From Volvox africanus (Eukaryota > Chlorophyta > Chlorophyceae > Chlamydomonadales > Volvocaceae): 64,000 bases of DNA. Position 1 is the first letter of the stretch. Each line of letters opens with the position of its first letter. Shown in pieces: positions 30,401 to 50,212 of this stretch. The DNA lies in assembly GCA_030268105.1 (NCBI GenBank), contig BSDZ01000019.1:598001-662000 (forward strand), given 5' to 3'. The notes under the pieces are model-generated. The model made no database searches. It was given only the letters and a program-made list of their open reading frames with translations, and was not told the DNA's origin. The translations under genes and the position numbers were made by a program.

Positions 30401-33100
30401 GATATTAAAATGTCATGTCGCTCAATACGTATAGCAAAGTACATACGTACTGTCGTACGCATTGTACGTGTGTCCATGGTGGTTCTGAAAACCTTAAAAC
30501 CCCCAAACCCTAGTCTTTTCGATCATTGTTTAGCACACAGAAAGATAATACGAACACCTTAGCTGCTCCACTTGTCTGACTGTCACTGTCTGTTTGTCGA
30601 ACTAACTATTTATCTGTCTGTTGTCTGTCTGTCACTGTCTATCTGTCTGTGTGTCACACTTGTGGTGTGCTGTGGTGGTGTACAGTGGTGGTGTGCTGTG
30701 ACGGGCGCTGGTTCGTTAACGGCATTCCTTACCTGCATGGCCGTCTCAAGTTTTGCAAAACTTAATGTTAATGCTACCCAATTTACATAATCATGCATAC
30801 AAACTTGCGCTGTACCTTTGTTGCATACGAGCAGGGTGTCGCCTACGAGCTGTACAACCAGTTTTTTGGATCCAAGGATCTAGGGGCGCATTTCCACTGC
30901 ATGGCGCCCGTCATGAATTTCAGGTACAACATGCACGCAATTTTTTAATCGTACTGACGTACAGAATATGATAATACCCTGTTTTAGCTCAGAAAAGAAC
31001 AAAGAGGGTCAATTATTGGATCATTTGGACACCGTACATGCACACTGTACATATTTATGCTCATCAAAACCACTTCACGGGATGGCCACGGACTGGGGGT
31101 CGTTTCCCGAGACGCAACTTAGCTGGGTCTTGCTCATTTACTTAAATTGACACAAACCGTATCCCCCGTCTACTCATCTGTCCAGGCGCGCACGGACCCG
31201 GACTGAGTTAATATCCACAATTCAGGCCTGGTTGCAATGCAATGCCTCGCCCGCAGTAATCAAACCTCAGGTACGAATTTCTGTACGACGGCATATGCAT
31301 ATGCAACGACAGGATGTATATTGGGTTTGATCTGATTAAATAGTAAAAGCTGATAAATGCACGCAAGGCCAAACGAGACCGAAGGCTTAATGCCAAACTC
31401 AAACAATTGATCCTCGACCTGGGCCCGTACCGTACCTTGGATTGCGTTGCGGTACCTTGCCGTACTCAGGGCACTGGTTGTGGCCATGGGATCGAGTTCT
31501 TTTTCGGCTCTTCCTCGTGGACCGAAACGGCGACCAAGGTATGGATGCATCCGTGATTATGTGTGTCCACGTTTTTATTGAATGCGCGTGTGTGTATGTG
31601 TATGTGTGTACGGCATTCAGAGTGCCGTATCATCACAAGCGTGCCGTATCGTCACCGTCCCAATCCAAATCCGTCCCCCCCCCCCCGGGGGGCAGAGGAA
31701 GCGGCTCACAGATCTGCTGTATGTTTGCGTCTGCATATATGAACTTACAATACAGTATGTATAGAGAGGATCGAACGAGTGAGATTAGCTGCTGAACGGT
31801 GAATGTGACGTCTAACAATCTTTGAAAATCTTTGGCTCCAGCTCTTAAAATACGCAGAAAAACGATTTCCCCGGAATCCACTGGCTTTGTAACTCACAAA
31901 CGTTGTCTTGAAAACCCAAAGCCCCAAATTTCAAATTGCAGGTGGATCGTGCTCTACATTCGGTGGCCTCGAACTACAACCTCCAGTGTGGTGGACTGCC
32001 GTACACGGTCTGTGAGTACTTGGACACTGCCACGATCGACGCCACTGGTGGCAGCGGAGGCGGAGGCGGAGGCGGGGCAGGGGCAGGGGCAGGGGGACCC
32101 CACGCCAACAAGATCGGCCACAAATTCGAGTTGCGTATTGTGGTGTACCGCTCGGGCTCGAAGCTGCTGGCCTTCCCGTCCATTGCCAAGGTGGATCTCG
32201 TACCTTGCATTCGTACATTTGTACACTCGTACCCGAAAATGTAACTTTCCGAAAACTAGGATCTATGCCCATATACGTGTCCACATACACATGTAAATAC
32301 ATGCGATGCGTCCCAGCCCCATGGGTCGGTGGTTTTTGCTATCATGCCGCACTGCCAAAAAGACCCCAATAATGACAAGATCCATTATTCCATGATCTGA
32401 ATATTCCATTCGTTCTCGTTATTCCGTTTTGTCCGATGTTCATCCAACAGGTGGCACGTGAGGCATTCGACCCGCGAAACCCGGACAACAAGAAATCGTT
32501 AATAAACAACATCACCACCAGCGCTAAGGAAACCGCCCAGGTACGTGGCCCGCCGTTGTGGGATGCATTGTGTGGTAAGAGGGTTAAAGCCGTTTCTACG
32601 GCACCCCCTCCCACCCTCGGCGGACTTGCCCACGTACGTCCTCCGACGATCCGTCCATATGCATGCCAATATAAGTACACGTACATGTACACATACACAC
32701 ACGCGCAAGAAGCTCGGCCCACCTGAAACCCGTCACCGTCGCTTTCACCAATACTTCCCGGTTCGTTTACTAACCCGACCATCCCCAGTACGCATTCTCA
32801 GACCTTTCAAGCGACCTCCGTCTCCCCTCCCCTCCCCATGCCCTCCCCTCACCCCCAATATCTACATCCCCGGCACGCTCTCCCCCCCTTTTATTCGGAC
32901 ACTGTGAACCCCCAAAGTCCGGTCAGGAGTTCTTGCTGCCGCTGTGCAACCCCGGTACGCTGGAGGTGCTAGGTATACAGCTCGGGGAGCTGGCGGAGCT
33001 TTGCACCGCTTCGACCCATTTCATCCGATACGTGGTCGACCAGGTTCAGGACAACCCGGGCCTGTTCGGATTACCGGTGCAGTGGGAGAAACGGTTATGA
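27472..33100 (+). CDS. ATP-grasp-like protein, 13 exons, 599 residues
   Basis: Exons: 27472-27672, 27853-28040, 28545-28672, 28975-29074, 29398-29540, 29894-30051, 30251-30367, 30835-30923, 31186-31270, 31470-31538, 31942-32190, 32451-32540 and 32918-33100 (TGA). Every junction keeps phase and the sum is exactly 600 codons. The fifth intron must start with GC (GAG|GCAGGT); using the GT four bases later breaks the frame. Motifs suggest an ATP-grasp fold: IKPQGTGCGHGIEFF (about 399-413, glycine-rich nucleotide loop), FELRIVVYR (about 488) and SLINNIT (about 525, metal site). An upstream block, KFHIIEINGTGISGLTNM, sits where a substrate domain would be. The substrate is unknown and I do not recognise the exact family. 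A Gly/Ala-rich insert (about 445-465) interrupts the domain. A TGTAA lies at 33300. Confidence 0.75.
28270..28399 (-). repeat. Inverted-repeat arm 1 (antisense copy of intron 3/exon 4)
   Basis: A 130-base segment in intron 2 of the ATP-grasp-like gene is the reverse complement of 28901-29030 with five mismatches. It contains an antisense copy of the first 56 bases of exon 4 and the preceding 3' splice site. One mismatch changes the copied AG. Confidence 0.95.
28901..29030 (+). repeat. Inverted-repeat arm 2 (contains exon 4 acceptor)
   Basis: This is the 130-base partner of 28270-28399, with a 501-base loop that contains exon 3. Since 28975-29030 is coding and keeps the frame of the gene, this arm is probably the original and the intron 2 copy the derivative. 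Confidence 0.95.
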
Positions 33101-33299
33101 GCACGGCGAAACCAAGTGTGGTGGCTAGGATAAAAGAGCCCCGGTGGATTGTGCATGTGGGATTGTGCATGTGCAGTGGTGATGTCCAAAAACACCTCAT
33201 CCTCCGCCCCGGTGGATTGGTCGGGCACTCGACCAGCGGGGTGGTTTGGGGGGTTTGTTGGCTTGGAGGACCGCCGTCAGGTGGGACGCTGGGGTTGTG

Positions 33300-33304
33300 T
33301 GTAA
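33300..33304 (+). promoter_or_regulatory. TGTAA polyadenylation signal
   Basis: It lies 199 bases after the stop codon of the ATP-grasp-like gene, at normal volvocine distance and orientation. Confidence 0.65.
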
Positions 33305-35411
33305 ATATACACCTGTACATATAAACATGATGCAATGCTCCACTCTAGTGGAGCTCGAAGATGTGGTGTTGGGGTGCTTGCATGCAGGCGCGCGTGCATT
33401 CTTGTGCGGTGAGAGAGATCGCAACAATGGTTTCGCATGCACGTACCGCATATGCAACATAGATGCCGTTCGCTCGAATCATGCCAGGGTATGGAGAGTA
33501 CTTAAAGCGGAGCACGGGTTACAGCAGTAGAAGAGAGGGGAGCTGGGAACTTGGACGTGATGGGGGGGCGCCCCCGCGGACTTCGACACGCGCGTGCTTG
33601 AGGCTGAAGCGGTTTGCACCAAAGCCCACCTGCCGATGGAGCACCGAGATATGTTTGGAGCCGACTTAGTTTGCAGTCCTAAGTCCTAAGCCCAACTAAG
33701 GCGCGTTTCCGGATTCGTTGAAAGCCAGAAAGGCTTTGAGTGTGACTGTCTACAGGAACGGCGTATCGAGATGGTGGGTGTGCGCGCCCATGGTGTTTAC
33801 ATGTGCCTTACATTTTACGACTACTACAGGTGACGCCATGCTGAGCCATAAGCATAATAAGTATCCGTGGAACCTGTGTCATTAAGTCTGGAACTATACG
33901 TACACGAACAATGCGAGCCATGTCCCCCTTGAGCCAGGCTTAACCAGGCTTTGGTGCCTCTTTTATTTGTGATGTACGACCGCAATTATGAAGCATGACA
34001 CCCTAAAGTCCCCGTACGTACCGTCTGTCCGCCTATCTTCCGTACTGACTTTTAAAAATATATTCGTCATGGGTACTACACAAATCTGAATCTAGTATCT
34101 TGCGCCAGCGACTCCACGATGGCGGAAACGTTATAAGTCGAGGGGGGATAGGGTTGGGGACGTGTGGAATGAATACCAAAACCGCGTGCTTTTGCCGTCT
34201 TGTTTGCCTACCTAGCCACTGAAGTGCGTTCAATTGAACACCTGCCTTGGCAAGATTGTTCTTTATTTATTTGAAAACACAATATCTGTTCAGATGTTCA
34301 AGTTTAGGTTTGTAGATAACTGCTCGTACACGTTTGTAACGCGCTCTAGTGGATACGGGCGGGGATGGATAGATGGACATGGTTTACGTACGCTTGGAAT
34401 TAAATGGAAATAAGCAAAAGGGGGTATTCAGGTGCTTTTACATATAGGAATGGAGATGGGTGGGCAAAGTTTCCACCTGGTCCTGCTTTTGTTTATTATT
34501 AGGCTCTCGCTCATGACCAGCGAGTAGCGCGCGACGATGACCGAACCAAGGCGAAGCGAGGCTAGCAGGATTAGGTGAAGTTTAGTAATAACCATTATTT
34601 TTTATGGTCCTCGATCGCTCGTAAATAAATAGATAGATAGACAGATAGAGTGCTAATTAGCACGCATGCACTAACGACCGACTGACTTAACGAATGGAAT
34701 GACGCCCAGCAAAGCCCAAACGGCCAAACGACGACATATGTACTTACCAGCAACAGGCAGTGCTGTGTCGATCGAGTAGCAGTGTGGATATGGGGACGGA
34801 GGCGTGCATGCAACTTCATTCGTACTTCATTCGTACACGTGCCTCCGTAAGGTAACTTCAATCGTTGGCACGCCAGGGGCCTCAGTCGCCAGATGGAAGA
34901 CGAACGCGAGCAGGCGTTTCGTTTCTACTAATAAAGCACGCATCCAACAACAAGATTTTCACCCTGTACGTGATGTAAGTAGGGAAGTAAGGCTGCTTAA
35001 ATTAGGAAGAACGAAGATGATATACGTACCTATCTAGTGCCACCTACCACCTACCGGATAAATAAGAGACGACCGCCTGCCTGCCTCCAGCTGCAGGTAT
35101 GTATTATTCTATATATTATTCCCACAATTCGATGTCGATCGTCACTTTTAACAATGCATCATAACCATTCACCGTTCTATCCGAAAAAACTACGTAGCAT
35201 GCATGTAGTCGTTACACAAGCATACACATGCTATCATCATCATCAGTCCCTCGGCTGCAGCTAACAATGAACTTTCCATATATTTCTATTATGTATAATT
35301 TGTACAAATTCTTACACGCATGGACGGACTATATATGCTATGTTTTACAAGACCAGTCCGATCCGCTGCCCTTCGCTTCTATCTGTCCACCTTCGCAACG
35401 GCGCAGCAATA
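33305..35411. other. Intergenic region upstream of metalloproteinase gene A
   Basis: No supported gene. The region becomes AT-rich from about 33.7 kb. Part of it (about 34870-34940, with the shared pieces TCGCCAGA and AATAAAGCA) resembles about 49530-49590 upstream of gene B, so the 5' flank was probably duplicated with the gene. A TATA-like CTATATATGC lies at about 35329-35338, some 80 bases before the ATG. Confidence 0.5.
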
Positions 35412-43727
<8,316 letters not shown>

Positions 43728-43769
43728 TGCTGAATGTGATTCTACATACACCACACACACTCACACACT

Positions 43770-43802
<33 letters not shown>

Positions 43803-43834
43803 GTATGTGTGTGTGTGTGTGTTTGTGTTGTATG

Positions 43835-43839
43835 TGTAA
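43835..43839 (+). promoter_or_regulatory. Candidate TGTAA polyadenylation signal, gene A
   Basis: It lies 108 bases past the tentative terminal stop at 43727. The same motif sits at 55030-55034 in gene B. Confidence 0.4.
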
Positions 43840-43849
43840 ATGTATATGA

Positions 43850-44480
43850 GATATATGTTTGGCACGGTGCTGGCTAAAGCCCGTCCGTACACATACACGC
43901 ATGCACTCCACATAGCACTGGGAGGGGTGCACGTGGCGGAGCTCACCTTCATCAATATCAGCAGCCTGCTGTGGAGATGGATACATGTATGTATGTATGA
44001 GTATTTGTTATCATCAGTATAAGCTTACCAGATTAAGTCGTACACCGATTTGCGCACATACATCAGTGTTCGGTGGGATGATATAAGGGGAAGAGTTAAT
44101 CAAACACACATTAAAACGTAATAACATGAAGATATCAAATTATATAGCATTTAACTACTGCTACGTATTATTTATGAACCCCGTGCGTGCCGGTCTAACC
44201 TTACTTCCCCGTCCTCCCTCCTCCCTCTTCCCTGACCGACCTCCCTCATTATTTCCGCCCGCCTCTTACTTCTATCCGATCCAAACAGCGTCGGGCAGCT
44301 GGCCGTCGCCGACCTGCATAATATTTAGGCTAACCAAGCAATCGGAGCGTGTTTCATCTCCCAAATGAAAATGCACCTCAAGAATACGTACCTCATCACA
44401 GCAGATATATTGTACGACAATGGAGGTTGTCGTTGTTAGTCGTGTCATCACTGACTGTCTCTTGCTCTGTACACTTCTTA
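43850..44480 (+). other. Possible extra exon pieces downstream of gene A
   Basis: A short open stretch at about 43917-43985 reads LGGVHVAELTFINISSLLWR. A strong polypyrimidine tract and CAG acceptor at about 44287 are followed by a stretch reading VGQLAVADLHNI and a stop. They could be final exons of the metalloproteinase gene or a separate small gene; phases were not resolved. The same pieces occur in copy B. Confidence 0.3.
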
Positions 44481-44866
44481 TCATTTTTTATTTGCATCTG
44501 ACGTTAGATGGCCGGTAAAAGTTGAAGCAGAGTAGTACCATCCATGAATTCCGCGGCAGAGAAGAGCTAGTAAGCAATAATATACCTATGAGGTTTCGGA
44601 GCGCTCTATCTGCTGTGGGTACCGACGTTCGTATGCATGGCGGCGGTGCGGTGGCGCGCATTCCATGCTGCAGTGCTGGTACGCATGTAGGTATGTAGGT
44701 AGATATGTGGATGGTGCGGTGCATGGCAGGTACGTAGCTGCTGTTGTGACAATAAGGCGGTTAGGAAAGGTCACCATTGGGCTATAGATAGGACGGAATT
44801 AAGTACTATGTAGTATAATGTATATATACAGCTGATGCAGACGAAATCTTGTACGTATGCATGGTA

Positions 44867-44910
44867 TAGGTGTCACACTGTGGGCGACTTGCCCTGAAAG
44901 GACAAGCACC
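44867..44910 (+). repeat. Dispersed repeat, copy 2; empty retrotransposon site
   Basis: Reads GGTGTCACACTGTGGGCGAC, then TTGCCCTGAAAGGACAAGCACC. AAGGA at 44898-44902 is the site occupied by the retrotransposon in the duplicated copy, where AAGGA flanks the element on both sides. Confidence 0.9.
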
Positions 44911-45003
44911 GTATGTATGACAAGCATTGTATGTATGTATAAAACCCTAACATGTATACATCCAGCGCGTCCGGGGCCGGAGGAAGGGGACGCATACATG
45001 TAC

Positions 45004-45087
45004 GGGACGTGCTCTCTCTCTCTTTCTCTCTCTCTCTCTGTATGTTATATTCATACAGAGAGAGAGAGAGAGAGAGAGAGCACGTCC
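45004..45087. repeat. CT/GA inverted repeat (hairpin)
   Basis: GGGACGTGCTCTCTC... ending in CTGTATG is followed after a short AT loop by CATACAGAG...GAGCACGTCCC. The arms are about 35-40 bp. The duplicate at about 63676-63755 keeps the structure with a shorter GA run. Confidence 0.9.
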
Positions 45088-45589
45088 CTATATATATGTA
45101 TATATATATATATAGGGTTTCTATTATGTTATATAGGTTTATATTATATAAGGTTTATATAGGGTTAGGTTTATATATATATATGTATATTTGGGAGATA
45201 TGAAGCCGTCTGCAACCACAACCAGCAGCGGTGGTCGCAGACCCCAGCAGCGGCGATGGGTGTCTTGTTGCTTGCTGGCAAGCGTTGCAAACCACGGACC
45301 ACAAAACGAATGAAGCAATTATGTTGCAAGTAAAGCTCTTTTTCGGATGTTTGTTAGTGCGGACATACATCTTTGCTTCGCACTAGCGCGTTATCGCACA
45401 TACCGATTGCGTGAACGGCCATACGCATGTTACAACATGATGTGTAGATGACGACAAAACTATTGTTTTATACTTGGGGTCTATAAACATGTGAAAACTA
45501 CTGTGAAAATTGCAAATTACATCTAAGCAAAGCGCCACCAAACGTACCCTCTGCCGCCGTACAGTTAAAATGGGGTTCTTAGAGCTGCT

Positions 45590-45671
45590 ATCTATCTATG
45601 TATCTATCTATGTATGTATCTATCTATGTATCTATCTATGTATCTATCTATGTATCTATCTATCTATCTAT
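45590..45671. repeat. (TCTA/TGTA)n microsatellite
   Basis: Interrupted tetranucleotide array of TATC with regular TATG variants. Confidence 0.9.
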
Positions 45672-46328
45672 CTGCTCTGGTCCACATAGGGTGGGCGCAA
45701 TCTGCCTGGCCAGCATGAATGCACACTGGCTTTAGTTGATAGCAACATAGCCATCAAACCAGCAGCCCACATACGGCCGAACGAAATCAGAATTGATACA
45801 GCCATACAGCCTATTACAGATTTGATACAGCCAGATAGTCTGTTACAGTACACGGTAGCAGACCTTGGCTTGCTATCTAGCTATCTAGTTCTATACCTTA
45901 CTTGTCCATTGCCCTATCCATTGCTTGTTCTTGTGGATAGATAATTAGAATGGTAATGACCTCTATTAAGCTCTAGTTCCTAATTAAGCACGTAGTAGCC
46001 TGTCTGATAGATAGGTTCATTCGTTAATGGCGGGCTGGTCCTCCTCAGCATCCATCCACCTCCTTCTAGCTGTGTACATACATTGTACTATTGTCCTGCA
46101 CCCTGTATGTTACACCGACCAATGTATGCTACACCGACCTACCGTACTTGACGTTTTAAATTCCTTGGACTAGTGGCTGTTTGGTCCCCGTTTTCCATCT
46201 GTAGATATGGTGTGAAGTACGCGATATATGAAGACAAAAACATTATGGCGCCGCCCTGGTGGCACTGCTTGTAATAGATTGGGATGGTCCACATACATGC
46301 ATACACCCCGGTCAGGGACCCCTGATAG

Positions 46329-46366
46329 GTGCTTGTCCTTTCAGGGCAAGTCGCCCACAGTGTAAC
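46329..46366 (-). repeat. Dispersed 'GGGCGACTTGCCC' repeat, copy 3 (inverted)
   Basis: The reverse complement reads GTTACACTGTGGGCGACTTG, CCCTGAAAGGACAAGCACC. The related CCGGTCAGGGACCCC lies just upstream on the plus strand. Confidence 0.85.
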
Positions 46367-48129
46367 AAGCGTTCATAAGGCACAGCGTTGAACAGCACTG
46401 CTATACATCTACCATCCCTGTATGCTCAGACAGCAGTGCGCGCTCTATTAATTAGTCATATATGTGTCACTTGAAATCCCATCCACGCATGCACGCACTT
46501 ACGCACGCTTGTTCATAATTTATTTCAGCAACGGGATATCATTTCACCCTTCTTTAGATAAAAGATCGAATAAACTTACTCAACCAGTTTAGATAACACT
46601 ACTACTAATGCTTGATGCACGGATTCGAATCAAAAAAGAACACGACCGTGCGCTTCACGCACCCGCCCTGCCTGTTATGTTGCTGCAAGAGACGACTCCA
46701 AGAAAACGGGTTGTCGTTTTTCACTCCAAAAAAGATATTTTGATACAAAGGCACAAAATTTGTCCATTCATGGCTGGGTCGCAAATCGTCCACGCATGCA
46801 TTTGGGAACACCAGCCACCAGACCTGACAAACATGCAAGCAAAGAATTCCTCATATATGTAACTATTACCTATAAAGGTATAACTTCATGCATATGTTGC
46901 TGCTAAGGAAATAAGTTTTACAAACAATCATATATATATATATATATATATATAATCGAAAACGATCTTCAAACATCTATATTCTATATGGATGGCCAGG
47001 TTAGCTCTGGTGGATTACATCAGATATATAAGTGCCATGCACCAGTTGGTGAAATGTTTTATTATAAAAACTGGCAATCAAGAGCATGCATATGGATGAA
47101 GTCGTAACGACACCTGCTTTGGAGGGCCGTTCTTACTTTGCCCCTTTGGATGGAGTAGTTAGTCCCAATAACATCAGTCGGCAAAACGTTTGCTAGCACG
47201 GACTATTCTATCTCTTTCTCCATCCAGGGTGCAGCAAGCAGGGTTTAGTTGTCCGCTGTATTAATCTAATTTACGTGCTCGATAGCTATCTACCGTTACA
47301 TATGATATACTACACGAAATCAATGGACCGCTGGGACCGTTCCTTGCGATGCAGCAGCAGTAATGAAAATTGAAACGGCCATTATTATGATGCTGATGCA
47401 ATGGCTGAAGCTACATGCTTCTTTACGTACGGGACTTCTAATAATTTTATTCAGAGGACTCCGGCAGAAAAGCCAGAACTCCGTTGTCGGTCTTATGGCT
47501 TTACATAGAGCCACCCGAACGCATGACGCATGAACGCATGATGAACGCATGATGATATACATGAAAGGAAACATAATTTTAACAGACATGCACTCTTTGT
47601 GATGGCGCTGTATGTAGGACGGAAGATCGCTGGACCAGGCAAGCAACTTTTTTATGTCGGTTATGTCGGGGTCCAATTTAGGTACGTGTACTACCTGCAT
47701 CCTGGTTGGCGTAAAGCAGGAATTCCATCTTCGTCTCTCATATTGGGTGACATCCATTCTATCACTTTTTTCTGTTATAGTCAAGAGTAATATTAAAAAT
47801 TATTAATTTATATTATTGACGCTTATAGCAGGGCGTGAATTGATAAGAAGTAAAATATATAATTTACCTTGCTCGCCACGTATCATTTATATAGCTGCCT
47901 TTCCCGTTAGCTGCCTCGTCCCGGCCTCCCTGCCCTGCCAACTGCCAGCGGGATTTGAACCAACTGGCAAGAAATGTTAACTTAATATACATGTAGGTGT
48001 ACATGCGTGTATATGAAGTGTACGTGCGTAAATTTGTATATACGTGCGGCCCTGCATGTGGGTCTACGAACGTTTATCATTCCACATATATAATACAATT
48101 ATTTACCTGCATGCATCGTAATTTGAACA

Positions 48130-48320
48130 GTATGTCGTGTTATGAAATGGTATATCAGTTGGATATAGCGATCCATACTAGCAACAATCCCGCTGTTGTA
48201 GCTGTACTCGGCGGTAGGCTATCGACCCGCGCTCGTACTGTTTGTAGTGCTATACTCGCTAGTATATGTACTGACTCCAGAACGAACTATTCTGGACTTC
48301 ATTATCAGATAATATGTAAG
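48130..48320 (+). repeat. Interspersed repeat, copy 1
   Basis: About 190 bases resembling the reverse complement of 52675-52870 at roughly three quarters identity by eye. The best-kept core is GTTGTAGCTGTACTCGGC.G and GCTATCGACCCGCGCTCGT. It is not recognised as a known element. Confidence 0.75.
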
Positions 48321-49167
48321 TTATAGTTTTTCCAAATTTCATCAGGGTTCCTTGTGTCCAATAGTTTACGCATCTATAGATTAGGAGCCCCAAGCTCGCG
48401 TGCGCGGTTGGTCGAGAGATCGCTGGTACGAATCCCGCTGGCTGTTGAGCAGGGCAGGGTGGCCGGGACGAGGCAGATATCGGGTGACCATGAAGATCGA
48501 CGGAGGGTCGCTCACGGGGGGTGATGGAATGTGGGCAAACATCGTATATGAAAGAATGCCAGGGTAAGTACTGCGGCCCACGAGGGGCCGGGCGCTTTGC
48601 TGACTTCAACATGTCGATCGTCAGCTCCTGTCTTCTCATCAAATACACCCGTCGCTGTGAGTACTAGTGTGGCCTCGTCCGTTTCCGCCCTCTCGCTTTG
48701 ACGGTGGGAGAAACGGACGAAACAATTTTCTTGCTAATTGCTGACGTTCGAATGTAATAAATGCTCCTTCCGTTCGACCTCCCCGGGCAGTGAGTAACGG
48801 GAAGTGAGTGTGTGATTGACAATCGACGATTAGTCTGCGTGTATAATAAATATTTGTTCCTAAATGTTATCATGTTCTGTTATCATATATAAGTTTCATC
48901 CACTGGCGGTGCCTCCGTACTCTATTATTCGATGTAAATACATGGCATATCAAACGGTGTGAGAAGTGTAATGAGTGAGTGTGAGATGCACTTTAGTATA
49001 TTTGCACTGTGCAGCAATAATGCACGGGTACTTCGGCGCCTGCCATTGGAATAAATCCGCCATCTATTCGAAATATCCTGCAAAATGCTCGACAGGATAC
49101 GGCTCTCTGTCTCACTCCCTGTCCCACTCCTGGCAGTGCATTTCTCATGAACTACCTGGCCTGGTTT

Positions 49168-49223
49168 GGCCCGGTCAGGGCCCCCGGTGCTTGTCCTTTC
49201 AGGGCAAGTCGCCCATAATGTAA
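49168..49223 (-). repeat. Dispersed 'GGGCGACTTGCCC' repeat, copy 4 (inverted)
   Basis: The reverse complement reads GTTACATTATGGGCGACTTG, CCCTGAAAGGACAAGCACCG, GGGGCCCTGACCGGG. It is the most complete internal copy and extends through the CCTGACCGG block. Confidence 0.85.
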
Positions 49224-50212
49224 CGCACAATCCAATACATATGCATATATACATTCATTATCAAGAGACTGCGGTCACGCGCGCCCATGGAATGCAGCTT
49301 TCTGCTCGTAAGGCTATCCATATACAAGATGAAGTGATTACTGAATAAAGTGACGTTAAAAATTAATATAAGGAACGCAATCACAAACTTAATGCAGCAG
49401 TACGTAACTACAATTAATCTACCTAGTGAACGACCGAACGATGAAACGAACAACCGAGACGACGGACCAGGATAACATGGGGAGGCACGCAGCTACCTCT
49501 CGAGCGGAACGTCATTCGCAATGGGGCCCCGATCGCCAGAAAATGGAAGAGGAATAGGAGCGGGCATTTGGCACAAATAAAGCAAACAAATAAGTAGGGA
49601 TAGTAATAATAGAAAATTAAAAGAACTTTCGGTGTTTTTCCGCTACCGAGAGCTTGTTAAGCCGACTATGTTATTGCCTGTAAGCAAAAATAAATAAATG
49701 GCGGGTGGGTAGTGAGCGAGCGAGCGAGCGAGCGAGTGGATGATCATGATCATTATCATTACGTAAATAACTACTGCTTCTTTCTCCATTCATTCTCCGT
49801 CTGTCGCCTCGGGGAATGAATGATTGTTTTTATTACACTTTCATCAATATTAAATCATCTAGCTAAGCTTAATTATACAAAGTGCGCCTTTTGTCATTTT
49901 TTACGTACATGCAGGGATGGAGGCTGATGACTGCCTGTTTGCTCGTTCGTGCGATGTTTGGCAGAAGCAAGCTATCGCTACACACACACTCACACACACT
50001 CACACACATATATATGTGTGTGTATATATGTGCGTTTATATATATTATATTTAGTATATACTGCGGCTTATGTATGTATACAGCTCTCCCTCTTCATATG
50101 GTTATTGCAGGTGTCATCTATCATCCCGTTGCTCAAGGGTAGTCGATCGGCTGACCGCCCTCAACGTTTATCCAAACACCCACATAACGAATTAACGCAC
50201 GGCGCAGCAAGA

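Larger units (their letters stand above)
45104..50212. other. AT-rich spacer between the two metalloproteinase genes
   Basis: No gene could be supported in this 5.1 kb. It contains (TCTA/TGTA)n at about 45590-45671, two inverted copies of the short dispersed repeat, an interspersed repeat at 48130-48320, a (GCGA)n run near 49715, and GT/CA tracts at 49980-50030. A minus-strand frame at 47320-47784 is unrecognisable. The last several hundred bases should hold the gene B promoter. Confidence 0.5.

Noticed and set aside
48380..48440. tRNA-like B-box (GGTACGAATCCCGC)
   Set aside because: The T-loop motif is altered and no cloverleaf is found. Possibly a tRNA-derived repeat fragment.
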